Below are positions 11,336 through 22,100 of a stretch of 64,000 nucleotides of DNA, in pieces. Source of the stretch: Oreohelix idahoensis (Eukaryota; Mollusca; Gastropoda; Stylommatophora; Oreohelicidae). A model generated the notes under the pieces. The model saw nothing but the letters and a program-made list of their open reading frames with translations, had not been told where the DNA came from and made no database searches. Every line of letters begins with the position of its first letter. Position 1 is the first letter of the stretch. The stretch covers positions 1-64,000 of the forward strand of contig JAMPIV010019869.1 in NCBI GenBank assembly GCA_024509875.1. Reading direction: 5' to 3'. The translations under genes were made by a program, and so were the position numbers.

Positions 11336-11514
11336 AAATACATTTGCGTATCTATTTTAAATCTGTTCAGTGATTAAACTGTAAATGTGTAACATTTCAG
11401 ATCTCAAGTACCAAGCTTAGGTTCAGAAGAAAACTGACAATTTGCAAATATGCCAGGCACAGACTACGTTGCTCAGGTAGGAAAACAGTTCTGACATGAT
11501 GAAGTCCAGAGATC

Positions 11515-11995
11515 CTTCACATAATGAGGCACTGGGAATCTCTGCTGCAGAGAAGTCTTTATCCAGCCTTCATTATCATTTATCCAGTATTTCAATTTCT
11601 CCATACTGAACCAATGGAAATCTCTACTACAGAAAAATCTTTATCCAGCCTTCACTAGTATTTATCCAGTCTCTCCATTTCTCCAAAATGAGGCACTAGG
11701 AATCTCTACTGCAGAAAAGTCTTTAGCCAGCCTTCACTAGGATTTATCCAGTCTCTCCATTTCTCCAAAATGAGGCACTAGGAATCTCTACTGCAGAAAA
11801 GTCTTTATCCAGCCTTCACTAGTATTTAGCCAGTTTCTCCATACTGAGCCATTGGGAATCTCTGCCACAGAAAAATCTGTATCCAGCCATCCCTGTATTT
11901 ATCTAGTCTGTTTTCTGTATTTATCTAGTCTGTTCCTTGTATTTATCTAGTCTGTTCCCTGTATGTAGTCTGTTCCTTGTATTTACCTAGTCTGT
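11515..11995. repeat. Tandem repeat: about 82-bp units, then about 22-bp units
   Basis: About five imperfect 82-bp units, each with GAGGCACTAGGAATCTCTAC and CTTTATCCAGCCTTCACTAG. From 11905 the period changes to about 22 bp (TGTATTTATCTAGTCTGTTC). The short unit looks derived from the TTTATCCAGT part of the long one. No coding signal. Confidence 0.85.
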
Positions 11996-12029
11996 TTCAT
12001 TTCTTCGTTCAAAATCATACAAATAAAAT

Positions 12030-12290
12030 AGGTCAAGTTAGTCCCACCGAGGATACTGCTGTAGGGAAGTAAAGTGTTAGAGACATCACTTATACTAGAT
12101 CTTAGCTTCATGATGTGAGGTAACCAATTACATTCATAACTGCCTTTGCCTTCCCTAACTCAAGAGCAGAGCCAGGTACACAATTTTATAGCTGGGTAGA
12201 CTGAAGTGTGACACAGCTAGGTTTTGAACCAGGTCCTATTGCCTAAAGAAGTCAATGCTGTAGCCACTCTGCCACATGGACACTTACAAA
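12030..12290 (-). mobile_element. tRNA-derived SINE, family S2
   Basis: On the - strand it begins with a tRNA-like head: GGCAGAGTGGCTACAGCA as box A region and GGTTCAAAACC as box B. The body matches copies at 18170-18435 and 29750-29990 (GAGTTAGGGAAGG, then the GGGACTA end). Old and diverged. Confidence 0.75.
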
Positions 12291-12349
12291 TAAAATACTT
12301 TAGTCAGATAAGGAGACTCTATGAAAACTGTAACGGTAGAAAAGGTTGA

Positions 12350-12559
12350 CCAACGGGCTGATCACCCGTTTGCCAGTCACTTCGATTACGGAAACAACAG
12401 CAGATGGATTGATTTGCCATTGCCCTAAAGACGCCAATAGGCGTGATGGGAAACAATGGCAAAGAAAACCTATCTGCTGTTGCCCTAAGACGCCACTAGG
12501 CGTAATGGCCACTGACTGCTTTGACGGTCGGTGGCTAAGGACGGAAGAAGAAGAAGAAG
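12350..12559 (+). mobile_element. SINE-like element with (GAA)n tail and target duplication
   Basis: Flanked by AAAAGGTTGA at 12340-12349 and 12560-12569. It contains two partial copies of the block TGCCCTAAGACGCCACTAGG and ends GGTGGCTAAGGACG followed by (GAA)n. The 3' part matches 16091-16203, so this is a family. Confidence 0.75.
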
Positions 12560-12636
12560 AAAAGGTTGAATGCTAATGGATGACAGTGCTATAAGTAGGG
12601 AGAAAATAAAAACAAATAGCATTCATCATCATCATG

Positions 12637-12785
12637 TTACTCTTCAGCTCCCAAAGGAGCATAGGCCTTTAACTAATTCATGCCAAGCCCGTTCCATCCA
12701 TCTCAAGGTCTTTCCATGACTTATTAAACTCTTTCATGTCTGTCTCCAGTTCCTTTCTCCAAGTGTCTTTTGGTCTCCTACCAAG
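12637..12785 (-). mobile_element. RTE-like LINE 3' fragment
   Basis: Same family as 11045-11335. Covers the CTTCAGCTCCCAAAGGAGC to CTCCAGTTCCTTTCTCC part. Broken and short. Confidence 0.6.
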
Positions 12786-13109
12786 GAAGAAGTAGGCTGG
12801 AAGAATGCAACATCGTGACAAGAGACCAAATATTTTATACTGAAAAACATCTTATGAACTGGCCTCTTGTGTACAGATATAGGAAATAACGGACAGTGTT
12901 GGTCCGCAATGTGAATATGTAAAATCGGTGGTCTTGACTGTTAATTAGTGAAGCAGCCGTTAGAATATAAAATTCGGAAGTACCAGGCAATCAGCATTAT
13001 CAGACCACCCATACCCCCTATTTGTCTGTTCATTAGAGATTTTACAATTCATCAATTGCAGCATAGCCTGATGCAGGGACAACATTAGATCTGGTTTGGT
13101 TGTCTAGAG

Positions 13110-13335
13110 CAGTGCTCCGCTACCATTTTTAGTTCACGACAATATTAAGTGCCCTTCAGAATTCCACGGCACACTATAATATTTAAGTAGGATATTGTTA
13201 TTATTTAAAAACTCGATGCAATCATAAGAAAATGCTCCCTAATTTGTATTTATTTATTTTGTCTGATGTCATGGTACACCATGCAGACACCCACGGCACA
13301 TTAGTTTTCCGCGGCACACCAGTTGCGGCGCATTG
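13110..13335. mobile_element. hAT-like MITE
   Basis: Terminal inverted repeats CAGTGCTCCGC and, read from the other end, CAATGCGCCGC. Inside are GGCACAC motifs typical of hAT ends. The flanking 8-mers GTCTAGAG (13102-13109) and ATCTAGAA (13336-13343) match at six of eight bases, consistent with an old 8-bp duplication. No coding capacity. Confidence 0.65.
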
Positions 13336-13343
13336 ATCTAGAA

Positions 13344-14119
13344 CATTGTTTCCTCAACTTCAGGCTTTTGCATCACGCCTTCCTACAATTTACTGTATCC
13401 ATGTACCTCCTGTATTGTTATTTTCCTTTAACTTGACGTTACTTTATAGTTGTTTTATTTTTGTTTATTAAACAATAATTGATATGTCATCAAACTAACG
13501 CCATGCTTACCAAGGGAGGCAATAATTTAAAAATCTAAATCCAAATGAGGGCAAAGAATTACATCTCTTGATTGAGGCAAGGACAACTAGAACTCTGTGT
13601 AAATATTCTCTTTTTTTTTTCCCCCGAACATTTTCAGGTGTTAATTTGCATGTGTTTGAAGGAAGCCAATGTGTTTTGAGATTTTTTAAAGACGAATATT
13701 TTGTTTATCACTACATCATGGCAAGAATACATTAATCTTGCTTACTTTTATTAGTTATTGTCTATACATTAAAATAGTTAAGGTTTAAAAAACCATAAAT
13801 ACCAAGCTGCAACAGTTTTTTTTAGCAGTTAGAATGGTTACCGTCCAAACAAACATTCTGCATTAGATTCCCAACAGAGGTAAAATTTCATTTTCAATTC
13901 AGCGATCTATCTGTAATTTTTATAAGCGTGTTTTTGTTAATTATAGTTTCCAGTTGTCTGTGTGTGTTTACTTGCTCAATGAAAATGAGACAGGAATTGC
14001 ACACCATAATTCTTTGCCATCAAGGACAGAAATCGCACATCAGAAACCTTTGCAATAATTTCATGACAGATTACTTGGCTAGTTCACTTTATAAAAATAT
14101 TACAAATATTTATCCTTGT
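13344..14119. other. No gene seen
   Basis: AT-rich, with a T/C homopolymer near 13610. Short frames, for example 13928-14128, show no recognisable domain and I see no reason to call them genes. Confidence 0.5.
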
Positions 14120-14133
14120 ATCATCTAACATGG

Positions 14134-14411
14134 AGCCGCGCTGGTGTAATGGCTTCGGCGTTGTACTGGCGACCAGGTGTTCATGGTTCAAACCCGGGCG
14201 TCGGCGTTTGAAGAAATGTTTACGGCCGGAAATTTGACTGAATAGCCTGAACGGCTCCTGTGATAAACCCTCTGTGGATGGGAAGGAGCGAAGCTCCTGA
14301 CCGGGTTGGAAGGAAAGTCCTCAGGTTCCCCAGCCTCGCAATGACATGTCATTGGGCCGAAGGGCTGAAAGCCCAAGTGCCGCTGGTTAAGGAAAAAAAA
14401 AAAAAAAAAAA
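14134..14411 (+). mobile_element. tRNA-derived SINE, family S3, with poly(A)
   Basis: Perfect 14-bp duplication ATCATCTAACATGG at 14120-14133 and 14412-14425. The head has tRNA-like promoter boxes (GCTGGTGTAATGG and GGTTCAAACCC), the body includes GGTTCCCCAGCCTCG, and the tail is a run of A. The clean duplication and long poly(A) point to a fairly recent insertion. Confidence 0.9.
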
Positions 14412-14589
14412 ATCATCTAACATGGTCTTGCATAGCACACTTTGAGAAACCCTCGTCTGAAGAATAGTAATTTTTGTATCTAAAAGACAATTTGTGCTGT
14501 GATATCCAACAATTGTTGGTGTTTATGTCATAAACTATGATAATTAGTAAAGCATGTGATAAGCCATCATTAAAGATAAGATCAAGAAG

Positions 14590-15110
14590 AGAATAGAAGT
14601 GGCCAGAGCTATATTCAATAACAGGGGACAGATACTAACATCCAAACAACTAATTCACAAATTTAAACTGAGAATCATCAAATGTTATATATATTCTTCA
14701 TTGCTGTTTGACGTAGAAACATGGACAATGAGCAAGCAATCAGAAGAAAGAATTGAGGCCCCTGAAATGTGGATATATAGAAGAATGGGGCACGTTTTAT
14801 GGAAAGGGAAGAAAACAAGTAAAGAGGTCCTAGGAAACCTAGGTATGAAAAGAGAATTAATGAAGGCGATCAAAATTAAACAGCTAAAATATTTAGGCCA
14901 TGTAAAAAGACATAACACCTTACTGAAGACCATAATGGAATGCAGAGTTGAAGGCAAACGTGCAAGCGGAAGACAGTGCTATAAGTGGGAAGATAACATT
15001 AAGAGATGGAGAGGAAAGAGTCTGTCAAAGTGCACTATCAAGGCAAGAGACAGAAGACGTTAGAGGTCTATTGCAGCCGACCTTGGATGTGAAGATGGCA
15101 TATGAGGATG
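14590..15110 (+). pseudogene. RT C-terminal fragment
   Basis: The frame at 14599-15063 shows the region after the RT palm in RTE/CR1-like elements: an L-F-D-V-E-T-W-T box, APEMWIYRRM, and near the end GRQCYKWEDNIKRW. It ends TAG at 15061. The following bases match the tail of the fragment at about 10868-10955. It lacks the palm and endonuclease, so it is a 5'-truncated dead copy. It lies just upstream of the COMMD6-like exon. Confidence 0.75.
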
Positions 15111-15183
15111 CTGTCATAATGTAATGAGTGTTGTCCACATATTTTTAAAGTTGGTAATAAATAGAAAATTATGTTTCCCATAG

Positions 15184-15342
15184 ATTGTTGATGTTGACAT
15201 CAAATGGAAGGTTAGTATGGCAGTGAGCAGTAATGAAGTCCGTAATTTGAATGAACCAATGATAACAATGATGTTAGTGACGACAGATGAAAGTGGAAAC
15301 AAGGTACACAGGTCAGTGGAAATGACTTTGGCCAAGTTTAGG
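15184..15342 (+). CDS. COMMD6: COMMD6-like gene, COMM-domain exon
   Basis: Exon of exactly 53 codons, bounded by TTTCCCATAG at its 5' side and GTAAGT at its 3' side, phase 0 at both ends. The translation starts IVDVDIKWKVSMAVSSNEVR and continues to VEMTLAKFR. The pattern W-K-x-x-M-A-V-S-S, a D-x-S-G turn and E-M-T-x-x-x-F matches the COMM domain, closest to COMMD6 among the human family. COMMD proteins work in the CCC (COMMD-CCDC22-CCDC93) complex in endosomal recycling and NF-kB control. The frame continues cleanly into the exon at 30019-30078. Upstream exons are needed and I could not find them. The assignment to COMMD6 rather than another COMMD rests on recalled sequence. Confidence 0.75.
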
Positions 15343-15374
15343 GTAAGTTCTTTTGTTTATACTTCATCAATTTG

Positions 15375-15640
15375 TGTGTGTGCCTCTCTGTCTCCTCCTC
15401 TCAGTATCTTACTGTCTGTCTCCCTCGGTCTCTCTTACTGTCTTCTCTCTGTTCCCCCTCTGTGTATAGTATTAGTACACAGTATCTCTCTCAGTCCATC
15501 ACTGTCTTTTTTTCCCTTACTGTTGCTCTCTCCCTCCTTCTGTCTTACTGTCTCTCCCTCTGTGTGTCTTACTTTGTCTCTCTCTCAGTGTCTTTCTCCC
15601 CTTGTCTCTATTTCTTACTTCTCATTCTCTGCACAAATTA
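15375..15640 (+). repeat. Long polypyrimidine tract
   Basis: About 270 bp made nearly only of C and T on the + strand (CTCTGTCTC-like runs), just inside the COMMD6-like intron. Frames through it are low-complexity Ser/Leu and not genes. Confidence 0.8.
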
Positions 15641-15890
15641 TTTCCCTCTTCACTCCCTATGGAGCATGGAGCCCCCACTGCATCTGGTCCTCTTGCAGGA
15701 AGCTTGCTCCACAGAAATCATGTGACCTTGTGCTGGTAGTTTCTGTATATATTTTCTTGACATAGTGAGGTTGTTAGCCTCATGTACAACCTCGTGTACA
15801 ACCTTGTACACAACCTCATATTAGTCACCTCTTTCCTGATGAAGCAGTAGTCCTATTGTTTCTTTGTCTACTCGGAGACACCCCCCCCCC
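15640..15890 (+). repeat. R1 repeat copy
   Basis: R1 landmarks in order: CACTCCCTATGGAGCATGG, CTGGTCCTCTTGCAGGAAGC, GTAGTTTCTGTATATA, GAGGTTGTTAGCCTCATG, and the GTCACCTCTTTCCTGATGAA region. One of the better-preserved single copies, and free of minisatellite expansion. Confidence 0.7.
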
Positions 15891-16090
15891 CGAACTATGT
15901 GGGGCCATTTAACTAATCAACAAACTAAAATCATTATTATTTTAAAGAGTTAAATGAAGAATTCCTAACCCTTACTACTGCATCTCTGAACTCTTTTTGT
16001 GAGGCCGTATCAAACACACAAACACATGCCCCACTGTTCTTCATTTTGACCTTCTTAGAATGAACCAGAGTTGGGGCACTGTATGAAGGA

Positions 16091-16203
16091 TGGCCGCCGA
16101 CCGAGCAAAGTGGAATCAATTTGTTGTTGCCCTACAAGACGCCACCAGGCGTAATGGCCACTGACTGCTTTGACGGTCGGCGGCTAAGGATCAAAGAAGA
16201 AGA
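16091..16203 (+). mobile_element. (GAA)n-tailed SINE-like fragment
   Basis: Matches the 3' half of 12350-12559 (GACGCCACCAGGCGTAATGG to GGCGGCTAAGGATC) and ends in GAA repeats. Flanked by a short TGAAGGA repeat at 16084-16090 and 16205-16211, a possible duplication. Confidence 0.65.
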
Positions 16204-16281
16204 GTGAAGGAACAATCTCTTCAAGTTTTTCACACTCCTGCTCTGGGCAGAAGTTCATGCTCATGACAGACACAATTTTAA

Positions 16282-16529
16282 TGGTAATATCGCATTGACG
16301 TTCGCTGACGGCTCCGCATGTAGTTTCGAACGATTTACAGTTAGGGTTTCTGCCCCAGAGGACAATATGCCGAGCCGAAGCGTTTTAACTTTATTGAATC
16401 TTCCGGTTGATGTCACGACTCCGAGCCGAGGGTTACATTATAGTTGTAAATGCAGAAACCCTAACCCTAAGTGTAAATCGTACGAAACTACATACGGAGC
16501 TGTCGGCAAACGTCAATGCGATATTACCA
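16282..16529. mobile_element. MITE with long inverted repeats and TTTTAA duplication
   Basis: 248 bp with inverted arms of about 75 bp starting TGGTAATATCGCATTGACG at both ends, about 90% alike by eye. Flanked by TTTTAA at 16276-16281 and 16530-16535. The arms contain GTTAGGG-type motifs, doubled in the right arm (CCCTAACCCTAAG). No transposase. I cannot assign a superfamily: six-base duplication does not fit the hAT, mariner or piggyBac elements here. Confidence 0.8.
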
Positions 16530-16694
16530 TTTTAATCTTAAAAAACAAAATTCGTGCACTTAGCATGACAGTGTAGTGTTATTATTTATGTATATATAAG
16601 CTTGGCCATATCCTCTTCACACGCACATATAAGGTTCTGATAAACACATTAACGCTTGATCAACTTGCCATCATGGGGTGATCACTAATGTCAA

Positions 16695-16935
16695 ACTGAT
16701 GACAATGGATAGGACACACATTGAGGAAAATTGTGCATAGCATTACAAGGCAGTTCTAGAACCCCCAGGGAAAGAGAAGCAGAGGTAGACCAAGAAACAC
16801 ATGGAGAAGAGAACTGGAGACAGAAGTGAAAATAATGAGGAAGACGTGGAAAGAACTTGAGCTGATGTCACGTGACAGGAGGACCTGGCATGTGTTTGTT
16901 GAAGGCCTATACTCCGTGGGAAGCTAAAGGTTATT
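16695..16935 (+). mobile_element. RTE-like LINE 3' fragment
   Basis: Sense-orientation copy of the RTE-like tail, from GATGACAATGGATAGGACAC to GTTGAAGGCCTATACTCC. Encodes the broken GRPRNTWRRELETE-type end. 5' truncated. Confidence 0.7.
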
Positions 16936-17149
16936 GATTAAATTGAACTTGCCGCCATCAGATGTTATTTTCTAATGATCATACATGTATAGTTTTGTAT
17001 TTAAGATGGAATATTACAGACATCTTAGAATGTACACTAGACGCAAATTATGACATACAAACTTAGGAGGCACAGATCAAGAAACAGAAATAAACTACAT
17101 GACATTCATGAAATAAACAAGCAGGAAAAGATAAATTTGATCATTATCT

Positions 17150-17430
17150 TTACCCTTCAGCTCCCAAAGAAGCATAGGCCTTCAGAAAATACATCTCAGA
17201 TCCTCCTGTCCAGTGCCATTCACTTAAGGCCTTTCCAAGTCTTTGTCGTTCATTTATCTGTCCATTTCTCTTCTCCATATTTTTGGTCTCCTGTACCTCT
17301 CTTACCCAGGGGATTTCAGAACAAGGTCTGCCGTGTAATGTTATCAATGTTCCCTCAATGTGTGTCCTATCCCTCACCAGCATCTTCTCATCTCTTGTTT
17401 CACTGACACTTGTGTGATACTTGCCATCAG
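17150..17430 (-). mobile_element. RTE-like LINE 3' fragment
   Basis: Antisense copy of the same family, ending in the TTCACTGACACTTGTGTGAT part that leads into the minisatellite that follows. Confidence 0.7.
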
Positions 17431-17816
17431 TTTCACATTGATCATCTTCCCATTAGTTTCACATTGGTGATCTTGCCACAGTTTCACATTGGTGATCTTG
17501 CCATCACTTTCACATTGGTGATCTTGCCATCACTTTCACATTGGTGATCTTGCCACAGTTTCACATTGGTGATCTTGCCATCACTTTCACATTGGTGATC
17601 TTGCCATCAGTTTCACATTGGTGATCTTGCCATCACTTTCACATTGGTGATCTTGCCATCACTTTCACATTGGTGATCTTGCCATCACTTTCACATTGGT
17701 GATCTTGCCATCACTTTCACATTGGTGATCTTCCCATCAGTTTCACATTGGTGATCTTCCCATCAGTTTCACATTGGTAATCTTCCCATCAGTTTCACAT
17801 TGGTAATCTTGCCATT
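17431..17816. repeat. 25/26-bp minisatellite
   Basis: About 15 tandem units of TTTCACATTGGTGATCTTGC plus CATCAC, with a 25-bp CACAG variant and CCCATCAG variants towards the right end. The unit is the continuation of the adjacent RTE-like fragment: a single copy of CAGTTCCACATTGGTGACC is at about 57108 after another fragment. Confidence 0.9.
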
Positions 17817-18169
17817 CATTAGGACTAACGTGACATTTGAGTTGAAGATTCTTATTTTTGCGTTAGAATTTATTTCTTTTGGTTTCCATATATTTCCTAA
17901 TGCAGTGAAAGCTCCTTGTGCCTTTTCTATTATTATTTTGTTATCGCCATTGGTTACACTTATCTTGTCTCAGAGATAAAAGATAAGATAAAGAATGTGC
18001 CCACCTTAACTTCTCTTATTTTTTATTTTTTAATAAAGAAAATACAACATTGTCTACGTTTTTTTATCCATGTTTTTAATATAAGTTTGGCTTTACTTGT
18101 GCATAAAATAATAATTTTGGTGTCAGCATATTTGCAAACAGCCAGATAATAATAATTTTGTTATCTATT

Positions 18170-18435
18170 TGAGCATCTAGTGGCAGGGTGGTTAGAGTGC
18201 TGACTTCTGGAGGCAAAGTTACCAGGTTCAAAACTTGGTTATGTCACGCTTCAATCTACCCAGCTGAAGATGGGTATCTGAATCTGGTCTCGAGTTAGGT
18301 AGTGAGGTACTGAACCAGGCACCCCACCTCATGAAGCTGAGACCTAGTATAGCAAAACTTCTAATACTTGACTCCCCTATGGTAGTATCTGCTATGGGAC
18401 TACCTTTACCGTTACCAGTGTTGCCACTCTTAAGT
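18170..18435 (+). mobile_element. tRNA-derived SINE, family S2
   Basis: Head GGCAGGGTGGTTAGAGTGC (box A region) and GGTTCAAAACTTGG (box B). Body with CTACCCAGCTGAAGATGGG, CACCCCACCTCATGAAGC, and the end GGGACTACCTTTACCGTTAC. Same family as 12030-12290 and 29750-29990. Confidence 0.8.
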
Positions 18436-18837
18436 GTCATTTTCCTTCATTAGTTCAAGAACGCCACCTAGATTTAGTCAGAAATAGCCCAAGTTGCCGA
18501 TATCTACGTTTTTTTTGGTGTTTTTTTTTTCTTCAAAATTTAGAGTGGCAACTCTGACCATTATCTGTGTACTCTTTCATACCTAGGTATTGAAAGAGGG
18601 TCATCATTATATGTGTGTATCATAGTGTGTAAAGAATTATCATCATTTGCCCGTGACCTGAGGGCTATTATCTGGCCTTCACCTAATATATTTTTTTATA
18701 GACATTCTTTTCTGTTTAGCATTGGTGGTAATTACAACAGTAGCTCACAAACTTCAGACATAACTGTACGATGTTCACCATTTTGGATATATCTAGGTAC
18801 CATCTGCATTATTATTGACTTTTTTTCTTTCCAAACT

Positions 18838-19137
18838 TCTTCTTCTTTACCCTTTAGCTGCACAAGGAGCATAGGTCTTTAACAAACATATACCAAGTCC
18901 TCCTGTCACATGCCAGTCCTCCTGTCACATGCCAGTCCTCCTGTCACGATGCCATCAGCTTAAGGTCTTTCTGTGTCTTCCTCATCATTTTCATTTCTGT
19001 CTCCAGTTCTCTTCTCCGTGTGTTTGTCTGTCCACCTCTGCTTCTATTATCCTGGGGATTCCAGAACAAGGACAACCTTTTAATACTGTCAACAGGTTTC
19101 TCTAGTGTGTGTTTTATCTCATAGGATTTTGTTTAAT
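18838..19137 (-). mobile_element. RTE-like LINE 3' fragment
   Basis: Antisense copy of the RTE-like tail, with a local triplication of CCTCCTGTCACATGCCAGT at about 18898-18950. It abuts the target site of the LINE pair. Confidence 0.7.
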
Positions 19138-19183
19138 ATGTTGGGAGTTCTTCTTCTTCTTCTTGCGATCGCATCTTTGATGA

Positions 19184-22100
19184 TTACACCGTCAGACGAG
19201 TTCTCATGATGAATTCGACTGTTGTTTGAAGTTCCTCTTTAACTCCATATAGCTTTGAGTTTAGTGTTGAGTCACTGGGCCAGTATATCTTTCTTAACTG
19301 GTCATACAGAGGACAGTCCTGTAGAACATGCTCAGCAGTTTGTTCGTTTAATCCACATGTGCACAGTGGTGAAGCAGACAATCGTAGCTTGTGCATGTGT
19401 TTATTCAGTTTGTTATGCCCTGTCCTGAGTCGAAAAATAGTTATCTGTCCCTGCCGGTCGAGAGTGTGATAGTCGTCTTTGGGTTGGTTCTGTTCTCTTC
19501 TGATAGTCTGGATAGCTCTCTTTTTCTCAAAGTATGTGACTTCATTATCTTCTTGTTCACATTCTCCTCCCTTTTTTGCAAGTTTATCTGCCTTTTCGTT
19601 TCCGGATACACCACAATGAGATGGTACCCACTGAAGTATGGTTCTCTTTTTGGCAGCTACCTTGTTTAGTTCATTTCTCAGATGCGGGAGTTTACCACCC
19701 TTGAGAGCTTGCAGGACAGACAGTGCATCTGTGAGGATGACTACCTGGTGGCAGTCAGAGTTGGTGTTATAAATCATATTTGCAGCTTGCTCTAGAGCTT
19801 GAACCTCAGCTGTATAGTTGGAACAGAATTTACCAGTGGGAATGTGCCTAGTCTCATAGTGGTTGTCAGGATATGAGATAAAGATACCGGCACCTCCATT
19901 CCTAACAGCATTAGTTGCTGATCCATCTGTATAGGCATGTATCCATGATTGATCGGGATAGCTTTCTTGGATCATACTCAATGTAGCAGTTCGTTTTTGC
20001 AGATCATTATATTCACATCCACTTGTGAGACCACTGACTGATGTATTAATTTGGAGGGCACTGCTGGCCTGCTCCCATGGTACAGGGTATAGGGTGGGCT
20101 TCAGTGGTGTTGTCTTCATGGATAGGTCTTCTTGATGCTGTCTTATAAGTCTTTTTCCCCAATGCACAAAGCTGCTACGCTTTAGACGTCCCAATGCCAG
20201 ATCATCTAGTCTTCCCTTCATTGGGTGCATTGGCATACTGTTGTACTTTTCCATCTGGATCATGGTTTTTGTGTCTCTTCTATGGGACAATGTCTGTAAT
20301 CCAGCAACCTTCTGCATCTCTGTTATTGGTGTAGTTTTCATGGCTCCTGTAATGAGCCTGAGAGCTTGATTTTGCACCTTGTCCAAAGACTGCAGATGTG
20401 AGTTAGCAGCTGATGACCATGCTGCTGAGCTAAACTCTAAGTGTGGTCTTATTACTCCATTATAAATCTTCTTTAGATTTCGTTCATTTGCTCCCCAGTT
20501 GGTACCTGCTAATTTTCTGAGTATGCCTAGTCGTCTTCGGGCCTTTCCTTCTGCATTTTCAATATGCTTATTCCATGTAAGCCTTTGGTCAAATGTCACC
20601 CCAAGATAGGTGGGGTAGCTTTCTTCCTTGATCACGGTTGTCCCTAGGTGTATGTTAGCTGATTTGTCCTTGGGGGCGAGGGAGAACAGTGTTGTGGAGG
20701 TTTTGTCGGTGTTTATTGTGATAAGCCATTTCTCTGCCCATGACACTAGCATGTCTGCTGCCCGCTGCATTCTATAATTTGCTGTGGTGACATTTTCATC
20801 AGCGCACCAGAGTACTAGGTCATCTGCATATAAGGCAGCTTTCACTCCTGCAGGGAGATCTTTCACCAGGTCATTGATGTAAACAAGGAAGAGTGTTGGG
20901 GAAATTACTCCTCCTTGAGGTACCCCCTGATGGAGCAACACTTTTCTGCTCTGCAGACCGTCAAGAGTGACTCTAGTTCTCCTGTTATGCAAGTATGACT
21001 GGATCCATTTCATCATGTTGCCTTGGATTCCACTTCTCCTAAGTTTTGCGATGAGGCCATCTTTCCACACCTTGTCAAAGGCCTGCTTGAAGTCGACCCA
21101 GATCGTTAGGACCTTTTTCTTCTCCTGGAAGGCATCTTCTATTGCTTGAGACAAGTAAGTAACTTGGTCTTCTATACTGTAGCATTCTCTAAATCCAGCT
21201 TGTTCCGGCACCAGGATCTGCTCAGACTCTAAATACCATTTCAATCTGTGGTTGACTATTCGCTCCATAGTCTTCCCAACACAGCTTGTGAGACTGATTG
21301 GCCGGTAACTTGCAGCCTCGGTCTTACATTTCCCTTTCTTTAGTATGGGTATTGTGATGGCTTCTCTCCATCCTTGGGGTACCGTTCCTTTCAACCAGCT
21401 GTGGTTGAATATCTCAAGCAGTTTTGTCTTTGCTGCTGAGCTCAGATTTACTAGCATTTCGTTGCTGATTTTGTCTGGGCCGGGGGACTTTTGAAACTTA
21501 AGCTTGGAAATAGCCTTCTGTAGTTCTCCTAGTGTGATGGGTTCCCTCATTGGGGCAGGAGTATCTGTCTGTCCCATGGTTGCCAGTATTTCTTTTCTTA
21601 TCTCTCTCTGATGGTCTATGTTAATGGGTAAGTTGCTTTCTGAACTGTATCTTCTAGCAAACAAGTCTGCAGCTTGTTTTCCTCTGAAAAGTTTGCCACC
21701 TTCATCCAATGTGATAGTCTGCCTTGGTGAGGAACGCTCTTCATTTAGAGACTTGACTAATCTCCAAAGTTTCCTGCCGTCTTTCTCAAGGTTCAGCGAT
21801 GCCGTTTTAGTTCTCCAGCTTTTCCGTTTTTCTTCTAGCTTTGTTCTCTGAAACTCTGCTACAGCCTTTTTCCATTTGTTGTGAGTTTCAAGTGAAGGCT
21901 GAGACTCTGCGTCCTTTCTAGCCCTGTCCATAGCTTCCTGACGTTCTTGGAGAGTGCTGGACCAGTATGGTATGTAGTTACGCCGGCATCCTTTGGGAAT
22001 GGTTTCTTTTGCAGCTTGTAGTATGCATCTGTTGAAGTCTTTTACCACTTCATTAATGTCTCTGTTCTGTACCTTGAGGGTAGACAGCAGCGTGTTCACC

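Noticed and set aside
14134..14210. A genuine tRNA gene
   Set aside because: The box A and B motifs belong to a SINE with target duplications and a poly(A) tail; no intact cloverleaf. The same applies to the other tRNA-like heads (18170, 29750, 37740, 48839).
15217..15765. A 182-codon frame through the polypyrimidine tract
   Set aside because: Only the first part is the COMMD6-like exon, which ends at a clear donor at 15342. The rest is low-complexity Ser/Leu from C/T repeats.
16440..16480. Internal telomere array
   Set aside because: Only two CCCTAA units, within a MITE arm and mirrored by GTTAGGG in the other arm.
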